Shown in pieces: positions 1-6,742 of a stretch of 9,029 bases of DNA. The notes under the pieces are model-generated. The model saw only the letters and a program-made list of their open reading frames with translations. It was not told the origin of the DNA and made no database searches. Source of the DNA: Paracoccaceae bacterium (lineage in GTDB: Bacteria; Pseudomonadota; Alphaproteobacteria; Rhodobacterales; Rhodobacteraceae). Made by a program: the position numbers and the translations under genes. Each line of letters begins with the position of its first letter. Positions within the stretch are counted from its first letter, which is position 1. Where the stretch lies: positions 1 to 9,029 of the forward strand of contig SPLB01000172.1 of NCBI GenBank assembly GCA_004566265.1, given 5' to 3'.

Positions 1-465
1 CTATCCTTGCCAATCGATTATGGTAAGTTTTGATTTCAACCAGCCTGGGCCTTCAGCTGAGCCGACCATCCCTTCTGGCACATCGATAACTTGCGTAAAC
101 CCCGCTTTGGATAGGCGCAGAGCCAAACGCGACGACCGCACACCTCCAGCGCAAATCAATGCAACCGCTTTGTCAGCAGAGCCCCCAGTTAGTCGCAACA
201 ATTCTGTCGTGAAATCCAGTCGCCGCATATCCAGTGGCACAGCCCCCTGAGGCAGACCTGTGCGCTGCCATTCCGTTGGGGTCCGAATATCCACCAAAAG
301 CACTTCGCCGCTGGCAGCCCGATCAAACACCTCCTGAACCGACAGCCGTGCAATGTGATGCGGCGTCCTATATCGTTGCGAGGTCCACCACAACCCACCC
401 ATCGCTACAACACCCCCCGTCAGGAGGGTTCTGCGCGTCAAAGGCGGCCCGTAGGTTTTCGGCAT
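1..465 (-). CDS. Membrane-anchored or Tat-exported rhodanese-like protein
   Basis: This complete 154-residue protein has a single rhodanese (sulfurtransferase) domain at about residues 38-145. Cys105 sits in the active-site loop CAGGVRSS, the persulfide-carrying position of the family. The DIRTPTEW segment (residues 59-66) and the EGMVGS...GPGWL ending (131-143) are typical of small single-domain rhodaneses. The N-terminus carries an Arg-Arg pair (residues 11-12) followed by a hydrophobic stretch (about 14-28). This resembles a Tat signal or an N-terminal membrane anchor; there is no clear AxA cleavage site, so an anchored periplasmic domain is my inference. The ATG is at 463-465, with a GGAG-like site about 10 nt upstream on the minus strand (forward 476-479). 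The stop codon lies exactly at the window edge. It is divergent from the mrp operon. The family transfers sulfane sulfur to nucleophiles; the substrate here cannot be told from sequence. Confidence 0.9.
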   Translation of the reverse strand: MPKTYGPPLTRRTLLTGGVVAMGGLWWTSQRYRTPHHIARLSVQEVFDRAASGEVLLVDIRTPTEWQRTGLPQGAVPLDMRRLDFTTELLRLTGGSADKAVALICAGGVRSSRLALRLSKAGFTQVIDVPEGMVGSAEGPGWLKSKLTIIDWQG

Positions 466-483
466 AAAGAAAAAGCTCCGTCG

Positions 484-565
484 GTAGGACAGTGTTTCCC
501 TGCAATATCACTGGGCGAAGGCTTGTTGAGTTCAACATTGCGTCATCCGCGCTTTTTTGTCCTAC
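484..565. repeat. 8-bp inverted repeat flanking 66 bp in the divergent promoter region
   Basis: GTAGGACA at 484-491 is the exact reverse complement of TGTCCTAC at 558-565. The arms are too far apart for a simple transcription terminator but could be paired binding sites for a regulator acting on the divergent genes. An 8-bp inverted match within about 300 bp is not improbable by chance, so functional meaning is unproven. Confidence 0.3.
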
Positions 566-614
566 AGTCCGAACCGCAACGCGGCATTCGCCGCTTTTGT
601 GCAACCCAATGCGC

Positions 615-629
615 AAATCGATACGATTT
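615..629. repeat. Palindromic element AAATCG-ATA-CGATTT, possible operator
   Basis: A perfect 6-bp inverted repeat with a 3-nt centre lies 135 bp upstream of the mrpA start. It can be extended by CGC (612-614) pairing with GCG (632-634) if a 2-nt bulge is allowed. On the plus strand it is followed by an A-rich run, not a T-run, so it does not look like a terminator. It could be a regulator-binding dyad or a small hairpin in the mrp leader. This is inference from symmetry only. Confidence 0.35.
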
Positions 630-751
630 CTGCGAAAAATAGCCGAGATTATCTCCCAAAACACTGGAAATTTGCTAAGCCAGTCTCCAATTCCGACACT
701 GGCCGGCTGCTATGTGTCACCCAAAAACAAAAGAACGAAGTTGCCCGACGT

Positions 752-757
752 GGAGAG
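752..757 (+). promoter_or_regulatory. Ribosome binding site that fixes the mrpA start
   Basis: GGAGAG lies 6 nt before the GTG at 764-766. It is the only good Shine-Dalgarno match next to an in-frame start codon near the point where MrpA-like hydrophobic sequence begins (MSLFLIAALPFLG). Confidence 0.75.
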
Positions 758-763
758 AAATAC

Positions 764-3625
764 GTGTCCCTATTCTTGATTGCGGCTTTGCCCTTTCTTG
801 GAGCCCTGTTTCCGGGGCTTTTGATTCGTGCAGGTCGTGATGCCTGCGCTCTTGCGGCGGGGCTTACGTCGCTTTTGGCCTTTGTAGGCCTAATGACCCA
901 CGCACCTGCGATTTTTTCCGGCGAGGTGATCCATGCCCGTCTCGATTGGTTGCCGCAGCTTGGTCTGTCGGCAAACTTCTTCCTTGATGGTCTGGGGTTC
1001 TTGTTTGCAACCCTCATTCTTGGCATCGGTCTGCTGATCATCCTTTACGCGCGGTTCTACCTGTCGCGGCAGGATCCGATGGGCAATTTCTACACGTATC
1101 TCCTGCTGTTTCAGGGCGCGATGGTCGGCATTGTCACTTCTGACAATATCCTTCTTCTGCTTATTTTTTGGGAGCTCACCTCGCTGTCGTCCTTCCTGCT
1201 GATCGGCTTCTGGAAGCATCTGCCCGAAGGTCGGCAGGGCGCGCGAATGGCGTTGACAGTCACTGGCATGGGCGGCCTTTCGATGATTGCCGGCATGTTG
1301 ATTTTGGGCCATATCGCGGGGTCTTTCGACATCTCGGAGATCCTGCAGAACAAGGATACGATCCAATCCTCTGACCTGTATCTGCCTGCATTGATCCTCA
1401 TTTTGCTTGGCGCTTTCACCAAATCGGCGCAGTTCCCATTCCATTTCTGGCTGCCCCACGCAATGGCAGCACCAACGCCTGTCTCGGCGTATCTGCATTC
1501 CGCGACCATGGTCAAAGCTGGTCTGTTCTTAATGGCGCGGCTCTGGCCGGTGCTTGCAGGTACCGATGCCTGGTTCTACATCGTTGCGACAACAGGTCTG
1601 GTGACCATGCTCCTGGGGGCGATCATTGCGCTGTTCAAAGACGACCTCAAAGCGCTGCTGGCCTTTTCCACGGTGTCGCATCTTGGACTGATCACCATGC
1701 TTCTGGGATTTGGAACGAAGCCTGCAGCCGTGGCGGCGGTCTTCCACATTATCAACCACGCGACCTTTAAAGCGGCGTTGTTTATGACCGCTGGCATTGT
1801 CGATCACGAAGCCCACACCCGCGACATCAAACGTCTGGGTGGCCTGCGGCACCTTATGCCCGTGACCTTTACCATTGCGCTGGTGGCAGGTCTGTCGATG
1901 GCGGGCATTCCACCGTTCAACGGCTTCCTTTCCAAGGAAATGATGCTGGAAATAACCGTCCATACGCCTTGGGCTGGCAACCATCTGGTGGTACCTGCAC
2001 TTGCAACGCTGGCGGCGCTGTTCTCGGTTGCTTACTCCTTCCGCTTCATTGGACACACATTCTTTGGCGCGAAACGGGATGACTACCCCGGTCATCCGCA
2101 TGATCCGGGCCTTGGCCTCTGGGCATCCCCTGCGCTGCTGACCGTGTTGGTGGTGGTGATCGGACTGTTTTCCGGCTCCGTTGTGGGCCCACTGGTGCAA
2201 GTCACGGCGGATGCGGTCACTGGCGATTATCCCAAGGTCTATCTGAAACTGTGGCACGGGTTCACGCCTGCACTTTACATGTCTGCGGGCGCTGTGGCGG
2301 GAGGGTTTGCCCTATTGATGATGCACCGCCGATTGGATCGGGCATGGGCTGATGTCCCGCGCCCGGAGGCCAAGGTGATCTTTGAATGGATCATCGCTCG
2401 CGCAACTTACATCGCTCGCGGCCTCACGGATGCGATGCACAATGGATCCATCACCCGCTATGCCGCGATTATGGTGGTGTTCACATTGGCGGTTTCGGTG
2501 CACGCTTATTCCTCCGGTGCGCTGGGACGGCCCACACGCCAGATGATGGACATCGGCCTGCTTCCGGCCGTCGGATGGGTTCTTCTGGTCGTGGCGACGG
2601 GCTGCATTCTGGCACTGCACCGCAATCGGTTCCTGTCGCTGATCCTAATCGGAATTGTCGGCCTGATCGTGTCGCTGTCGTTCAACTACCTCTCTGCGCC
2701 TGACCTTGCGCTGACGCAGATATCGGTTGAGGTGGTGACGATTATCCTGATGCTCTTGGCGCTGAACTTCATGCCCAAAGACACACCGGTGGAAACCCCT
2801 GCCCTCACCCGTCTGCGCGACGGGGGCATTGCGGTGGCAGCTGGTTTGGGCATTGCGGCGCTGGCCTATGCGATGCTGATGCGGGACTTCTCCTTCGACA
2901 GCATTTCAGCCTTCCACACCGAGAATTCCTATAAGGGAGGCGGCGGCACCAATATGGTGAACGTGATCCTTGTGGATTTCCGCGGCTTTGACACATTTGG
3001 TGAAATTATCGTCCTCGGCATTGCAGCGATGGTGATCTATGCGCTGACCGAGGCGGTGCTGGCTTCCAAAGTGCGTGCATACCTGCTGAATCGCAAACCC
3101 GATATGCTAATGGTGGGGGACGCCCACCCCGGCCTGATGGTTGTGGTCACACGCGTGATGATGCCGGTGGCGTTGATGGTTGCCGCCTACATCTTTTTCC
3201 GGGGTCACAATCTGCCGGGCGGTGGCTTTATTGCAGGCCTGATTGCTGCAATTGCAGTGATTATGCAGTACATGGCCTCTGGCTTTGGCTGGGCGGCAGA
3301 GCGCCAGCGATTCCCCTATCACGGGATCATTGGCTCTGGCGTACTGATTGCAGCCGCCACCGGCTTGGGGGCCTGGTTCAACGACGTGCCGTTCCTAACC
3401 TCGGACTTTGGCTACGTTCATATTGAACCCCTGAAAGAGTTCGAACTGGCCACGGCAGCCCTGTTTGACCTTGGCGTCTTCCTGGCCGTGGTGGGTGCGG
3501 TGCTGCTGGCTCTGGAAAGTCTTGCACGCTTCGCTTGGCAGCCTGGCATGGGCACCGAGCACGCCATCGACATTAACCCTGCGCGCGATGACCTCGCAGC
3601 TGTAAACAAAAAGAGTGAGGGCTAA
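764..3625 (+). CDS. mrpA: Na+/H+ antiporter subunit MrpA fused to MrpB
   Basis: This 953-residue polytopic membrane protein is the largest subunit of the Mrp (Mnh/Pha) antiporter and belongs to the family of complex I subunit NuoL. The antiporter-like core covers roughly residues 70-450. It keeps the ion-path glutamate in FWELTS (Glu137), Lys220 before QFPFHFWLPHAM, and the HSATMVKAG motif with His245 and Lys251. The MrpA signature LWHGF is at 496-500. A C-terminal extension (about 600-770) has the NuoJ-like motif APDLALTQ (645-652) and Glu656. Residues about 785-930 form an MrpB domain, with HPG at 788-790 and RGHNLPGGGF at 813-822. The A-B fusion matches the six-gene operons of alphaproteobacteria, where it is called phaA or phaAB. 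I chose the GTG start for its ribosome binding site and the hydrophobic N-terminus. It is the first gene of the operon; mrpC begins 2 nt after its stop. Confidence 0.97.
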   Translation: MSLFLIAALPFLGALFPGLLIRAGRDACALAAGLTSLLAFVGLMTHAPAIFSGEVIHARLDWLPQLGLSANFFLDGLGFLFATLILGIGLLIILYARFYLSRQDPMGNFYTYLLLFQGAMVGIVTSDNILLLLIFWELTSLSSFLLIGFWKHLPEGRQGARMALTVTGMGGLSMIAGMLILGHIAGSFDISEILQNKDTIQSSDLYLPALILILLGAFTKSAQFPFHFWLPHAMAAPTPVSAYLHSATMVKAGLFLMARLWPVLAGTDAWFYIVATTGLVTMLLGAIIALFKDDLKALLAFSTVSHLGLITMLLGFGTKPAAVAAVFHIINHATFKAALFMTAGIVDHEAHTRDIKRLGGLRHLMPVTFTIALVAGLSMAGIPPFNGFLSKEMMLEITVHTPWAGNHLVVPALATLAALFSVAYSFRFIGHTFFGAKRDDYPGHPHDPGLGLWASPALLTVLVVVIGLFSGSVVGPLVQVTADAVTGDYPKVYLKLWHGFTPALYMSAGAVAGGFALLMMHRRLDRAWADVPRPEAKVIFEWIIARATYIARGLTDAMHNGSITRYAAIMVVFTLAVSVHAYSSGALGRPTRQMMDIGLLPAVGWVLLVVATGCILALHRNRFLSLILIGIVGLIVSLSFNYLSAPDLALTQISVEVVTIILMLLALNFMPKDTPVETPALTRLRDGGIAVAAGLGIAALAYAMLMRDFSFDSISAFHTENSYKGGGGTNMVNVILVDFRGFDTFGEIIVLGIAAMVIYALTEAVLASKVRAYLLNRKPDMLMVGDAHPGLMVVVTRVMMPVALMVAAYIFFRGHNLPGGGFIAGLIAAIAVIMQYMASGFGWAAERQRFPYHGIIGSGVLIAAATGLGAWFNDVPFLTSDFGYVHIEPLKEFELATAALFDLGVFLAVVGAVLLALESLARFAWQPGMGTEHAIDINPARDDLAAVNKKSEG

Positions 3626-3627
3626 GC

Positions 3628-3978
3628 ATGGAGCTCCTCGTCGCTTCCGCCATTGGTGTTCTAACCGCCGCGGGTATCTATCTCATCCTGCGCCGTCGGA
3701 CCTTTCCCGTGATCCTTGGCCTGTCGCTGCTGACCTATGGCGTGAACATCTTTCTGTTCGCCACCGGTCGTCTGATCACGGGCGCGCCACCGATCCTAAA
3801 TAAATACGCCGACATCACCTATGCTGACCCCCTACCCCAAGCGTTGGTTCTGACCGCAATTGTGATTTCATTCGGCATGACCGCTGTCGTGGTAATGATC
3901 GCGCTGGCGGCCTACCTCAGTGCGAGGGATGACAATATCAACATGACAAATACCACTGAGGCAGGAGAGGAAGCATGA
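3628..3978 (+). CDS. mrpC: Na+/H+ antiporter subunit MrpC
   Basis: This 116-residue protein with three predicted membrane segments (about 2-21, 28-46 and 71-96) is related to complex I subunit NuoK. The motif DPLPQALVLTAIVI at 67-80 is a hallmark of MrpC. A polar tail of about 17 residues follows the last helix. The ATG at 3628 has GTGAGG at 3615-3620 as ribosome binding site and follows the mrpA stop by 2 nt. The stop overlaps the mrpD start in an ATGA junction, which suggests translational coupling. It acts in the cytoplasmic membrane as part of the Mrp complex, next to MrpA and MrpD. Confidence 0.96.
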   Translation: MELLVASAIGVLTAAGIYLILRRRTFPVILGLSLLTYGVNIFLFATGRLITGAPPILNKYADITYADPLPQALVLTAIVISFGMTAVVVMIALAAYLSARDDNINMTNTTEAGEEA

Positions 3979-5564
3979 CCCATCTCCTGATTGCACCGGT
4001 GGTGCTACCCGCGCTGGTGGCCCCCTTAATTATTATGGCCCTGCGTCATCATGTGGATCTGCAGCGGGTGTTTTCTATCGCCAGCTGTGTGCTGCTCACC
4101 GTGATTTCCTTGGCGCTGACCGCGCAGGCAGCTGATGGCACCGTGCAGGTTTACGAGCTCGGAAATTGGCAAGCGCCCTTTGGTATCGTACTGGTGCTGG
4201 ACCGCCTGTCCGCGCTGATGGTGCTGTTGACATCGGTGTTGGGCCTGGCCGTTGTTCTTTATACAGTGGGCTCGGGATGGGACCAACGTGGTGCGAATTT
4301 CCATGCGCTGTTTCAGTTCCAGCTGATGGGGATCATGGGCGCGTTTTTGACGGGTGATGCGTTCAACCTCTTTGTGTTCTTTGAGGTTCTGCTGATTGCA
4401 TCCTACGGTCTGATGATCCACGGCGGCGGCACCCGGCGGTTTCAGGCAGGTGTGCAATATGTGGTTTATAACCTTATTGGGTCATCTCTGTTTCTGTTCG
4501 CGCTTGGCACGATCTATGCCGTGACTGGGACGCTCAATATGGCCGACATTGCCCTGCGCGTGGCAGAGCTGCCTGCCTCGGACACCGCGATCCTGCGCGT
4601 GGGCGCGATCATGCTCCTGTTGGTGTTTGCCATCAAATCCGCGCTTCTTCCGCTGCATTTCTGGCTGCCAGCATCCTATGCCAACGCTCCGCTGCCCGTG
4701 GCCGCGCTATTTGCGATCATGACCAAAGTGGGCGCTTATGCGATCCTGCGGATGTACACGCTGGTGTTTTCACCCGACGTCCCTGCAACCGCCGGTCTGA
4801 TGGACAGCTGGCTCCTGCCTGCCGCTTTGATGACTGCCGCGATTGGAGCCATTGGTGTCCTTGGGTCCCGCGAGATCGGTCGGCTTGTTGCCTTTGGAGC
4901 GATCGCCTCGGTCGGCACATTGTTGACGGCGATTTCACTGTTTACACCCGAATCTGCAGCCGCCGCGATCTATTACGTCGTGCATTCAACCCTGACCGCC
5001 GCCGCGCTGTTTCTGATTGCGGATATGGTGATGGAGCGCCAAAGCGGCGACATCGCGCCACAGCCCGTGATGGCGCAGAGCGGGCTGATCTCCGCCCTGT
5101 TCTTTGTGGCCGCGATTGCCATGGCCGGCATGCCGCCGCTCTCGGGGTTCCTGGGCAAACTTTTGGTGCTGGACGCCGCGCGCGACCATGCACTGGCACC
5201 TTGGGTTTGGGCTGTGATCCTGGTCAGTTCGCTTGTCACCCTTCTTGGTTTGGCCCGCGCTGGCACCGCGATTTTCTGGAAATCCCATGGGCTAGAAACG
5301 CGCGTTGGCCAATTGGCTGCGACCCCGCAGAGCGCGCCCAGCACGGCGCTGACCTTTGTCGCTGTGATCGGGCTGCTTATTCTGCTTGCCGTTTACACGG
5401 TCGCCTCCGGTCCGGTCATGCGCTATGCAGAAGCCACAGCAGCAGATCTGTTTGACCGCAATACCTATCTCAAGACCGTACTGGCCAATCGCGACCGACC
5501 TGTGGGCAAGGACAACAAAGACAGTTCCCCAAAGCAAGATAAGCAAAGTGAGGAGACCCACTGA
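3975..5564 (+). CDS. mrpD: Na+/H+ antiporter subunit MrpD
   Basis: This 529-residue protein is the second antiporter-like subunit, homologous to NuoM/NuoN of complex I. Key residues of the proton path are present: Glu137 in FFEVLLIASYG, Lys221 in AIKSALLPLHFWLP, Lys251 in MTKVGAYA, and Lys395 in GFLGKLLVLD. About 14 membrane segments fill residues 3-480. The last 35 or so residues form a charged cytoplasmic-type tail rich in Lys, Asp, Ser and Gln. The ATG overlaps the mrpC stop by 4 nt, with AGGAGAGG at 3963-3970 as a strong ribosome binding site. The TGA overlaps the mrpE ATG by one base (TGATG). Size and motifs fit MrpD rather than the larger MrpA. Confidence 0.97.
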   Translation: MTHLLIAPVVLPALVAPLIIMALRHHVDLQRVFSIASCVLLTVISLALTAQAADGTVQVYELGNWQAPFGIVLVLDRLSALMVLLTSVLGLAVVLYTVGSGWDQRGANFHALFQFQLMGIMGAFLTGDAFNLFVFFEVLLIASYGLMIHGGGTRRFQAGVQYVVYNLIGSSLFLFALGTIYAVTGTLNMADIALRVAELPASDTAILRVGAIMLLLVFAIKSALLPLHFWLPASYANAPLPVAALFAIMTKVGAYAILRMYTLVFSPDVPATAGLMDSWLLPAALMTAAIGAIGVLGSREIGRLVAFGAIASVGTLLTAISLFTPESAAAAIYYVVHSTLTAAALFLIADMVMERQSGDIAPQPVMAQSGLISALFFVAAIAMAGMPPLSGFLGKLLVLDAARDHALAPWVWAVILVSSLVTLLGLARAGTAIFWKSHGLETRVGQLAATPQSAPSTALTFVAVIGLLILLAVYTVASGPVMRYAEATAADLFDRNTYLKTVLANRDRPVGKDNKDSSPKQDKQSEETH

Positions 5565-6061
5565 TGAAAATCCTCAACCGGCTGGCGCCGCACCCTTATC
5601 TAACGCTGATCCTGACGGTGGTATGGCTGATGCTGGTCAATCGTTTCTCGCTGAATTCGTTGGTGTTTGGCCTCTTCTTGGGTCTTTTGATTCCCTTTGT
5701 GACGCAGCCCTTCTGGCCAGATCGCCCTCGGCTGTCCAAACCACTCAACCTGGTGGGCTATGTGGCGCTGGTGATCTGGGACATTATTGTGGCCAACTTC
5801 GTGGTCGCACGAATTGTGTTGTTTATGCCCAACAGCCGCCGCCAGCCGGCCTTTGTCACCGTGCCGCTGGACATTCGCACGCCCGAAGCCATTGCCATGC
5901 TCGGCGGCACCATCACAATGACGCCCGGCACCGTAACTTGCGACATCTCGAGCAAAGGCCATGCTTTGTTGGTGCATTGCCTCCACGCGCCTGATCCCGA
6001 AGCAGAAGTCGCCACGATCAAGTCCCGCTACGAGGCCCGCCTGAAGGAGATCTTTGAATGA
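5564..6061 (+). CDS. mrpE: Na+/H+ antiporter subunit MrpE
   Basis: This 165-residue protein has hydrophobic segments near residues 13-50 and 62-87, followed by a soluble C-terminal domain. The conserved MrpE pattern is present: an ITMTPGTVTCDIS segment, then LLVHCLH, and an acidic/basic ending with RYEARLKEIF. MrpE is needed for assembly and activity of the Mrp complex in known systems. The start overlaps the mrpD stop by one base, with GAGGAG at 5550-5555 placed 8 nt upstream. The stop overlaps mrpF as ATGA. Confidence 0.95.
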   Translation: MKILNRLAPHPYLTLILTVVWLMLVNRFSLNSLVFGLFLGLLIPFVTQPFWPDRPRLSKPLNLVGYVALVIWDIIVANFVVARIVLFMPNSRRQPAFVTVPLDIRTPEAIAMLGGTITMTPGTVTCDISSKGHALLVHCLHAPDPEAEVATIKSRYEARLKEIFE

Positions 6062-6327
6062 TCCAATATGCCTACGGCTTTGCCTATATCTGTTTTTCTC
6101 TGGCGCTTTTGATGAACCTCTGGAGGATCGTCTTTGCAAAGGAACCCTCGGATCGGATTTTGGCCTTGGACACAATGTTCATCAACGCCATTGCGCTTAT
6201 CGCTCTCTATGGGGTGGCCTTGGGAACAGAGATCTTCTTTGAAGCCGCGCTGATCATGGCGATGCTTGGGTTTATCTCAACCGTGGCCTATACGCGCTTC
6301 CTGCTGCGCGGCAATATTATTGAATGA
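6058..6327 (+). CDS. mrpF: Na+/H+ antiporter subunit MrpF
   Basis: This 89-residue protein has three membrane segments (about 5-26, 38-56 and 60-80). The loop and start of helix 2 read SDRILALDTMFINAIAL. Its aspartates Asp32 and Asp38 match the acidic region conserved in MrpF and implicated in sodium transport in studied Mrp complexes. AAGGAG at 6044-6049 lies 8 nt before the ATG, which overlaps the mrpE stop by 4 nt. It ends 10 nt before mrpG. Confidence 0.95.
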   Translation: MIQYAYGFAYICFSLALLMNLWRIVFAKEPSDRILALDTMFINAIALIALYGVALGTEIFFEAALIMAMLGFISTVAYTRFLLRGNIIE

Positions 6328-6330
6328 GGA
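6326..6330 (+). promoter_or_regulatory. Ribosome binding site that fixes the mrpG start
   Basis: GAGGA overlaps the mrpF stop codon and lies 7 nt from the ATG at 6338. This argues against a longer upstream start (such as 6266) that would lie inside mrpF. Confidence 0.65.
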
Positions 6331-6337
6331 CAAAGTG

Positions 6338-6724
6338 ATGGGAAATTATCTTGATATCCTCATCGTGGGTTTTTCGGTCTTTGGCGGGCTGTTTGGATTG
6401 CTTGGGTCCTATGGCCTTATCAAGCTTAACGATCCAGTCTCCCGCCTGCATGCGCCGACCATGACCTCGACGCTGGGGGTGGGGGCAATCCTATTGGCGT
6501 CCTTCTTCCATTCATGGGCTTATGACAATCAGGGATCCAGCCACGAGCTTTTAATCCTGATATTCCTTCTGCTCACGGCGCCGGTCACAGCAAAATTCAT
6601 TGCCAAGGTGCATATCAGCCGACGCACCAACCCAGACGACCTGCCGAGGCCCGGCGACGACCGCGTTTGGGCCAGCCACATGAACTGCGACGAAAGCGGC
6701 GTGCCCCCGCAACAACAGGGCTGA
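6338..6724 (+). CDS. mrpG: Na+/H+ antiporter subunit MrpG
   Basis: This 128-residue protein has three membrane segments (about 5-27, 44-60 and 70-88). MrpG signatures are present: LLGSYGLIKLNDPVSRLHAPT near residues 21-41 and LLTAPVTAKFIAK near 77-89. A polar tail of about 37 residues follows. The frame is open further upstream, but GAGGA at 6326-6330, overlapping the mrpF stop, supports the ATG at 6338 (7 nt spacing). A GTG directly before it (6335) is an alternative that would add one residue. It is the last mrp gene and completes the six-gene set. Its TGA is in the same frame as the next gene, 18 nt away. Confidence 0.95.
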   Translation: MGNYLDILIVGFSVFGGLFGLLGSYGLIKLNDPVSRLHAPTMTSTLGVGAILLASFFHSWAYDNQGSSHELLILIFLLLTAPVTAKFIAKVHISRRTNPDDLPRPGDDRVWASHMNCDESGVPPQQQG

Positions 6725-6742
6725 TCGAAAAGCGAGCCTTAT

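Larger units (their letters stand above)
466..763. other. Divergent intergenic region between rhodanese and mrpA
   Basis: These 298 bp separate two divergent starts, so promoters for both the rhodanese and the mrp operon should lie here. I found no -35/-10 pair with good matches and spacing on either strand. The region holds two inverted repeats, listed separately, and a short 5-bp imperfect dyad at 525-536 (GTTGA-gt-TCAAC). The mrpA reading frame stays open upstream to a TTG at 557. The 69 extra residues this would add are polar, unlike the start of MrpA proteins, and I treat them as noncoding. Confidence 0.6.

Noticed and set aside
557..763. N-terminal extension of MrpA by 69 residues from a TTG at 557
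   Set aside because: The added residues are polar and unlike MrpA N-termini, and the GTG at 764 has a good ribosome binding site directly upstream.
890..2257. Long minus-strand open frames within mrpA (890-1498 and 1529-2257)
   Set aside because: They lie antisense to a clearly conserved gene, have low-complexity compositions rich in His, Gln and Arg, and resemble no family. They are by-products of GC-rich coding sequence.
5386..5994. Plus-strand open frame of 202 codons spanning the mrpD/mrpE junction
   Set aside because: It runs in another frame across two well-supported genes and its translation is Pro/His/Arg-rich with no recognisable domain.
6266..6337. Longer MrpG starting inside mrpF
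   Set aside because: It would overlap mrpF by more than 60 nt, while the ATG at 6338 has a proper ribosome binding site and gives a normal-length MrpG.
764..6724. Complex I (nuo) or Mbh hydrogenase operon instead of Mrp
   Set aside because: MrpA, MrpC and MrpD resemble NuoL, NuoK and NuoM, but the presence of MrpB, E, F and G types and the absence of hydrophilic redox subunits identify an antiporter.
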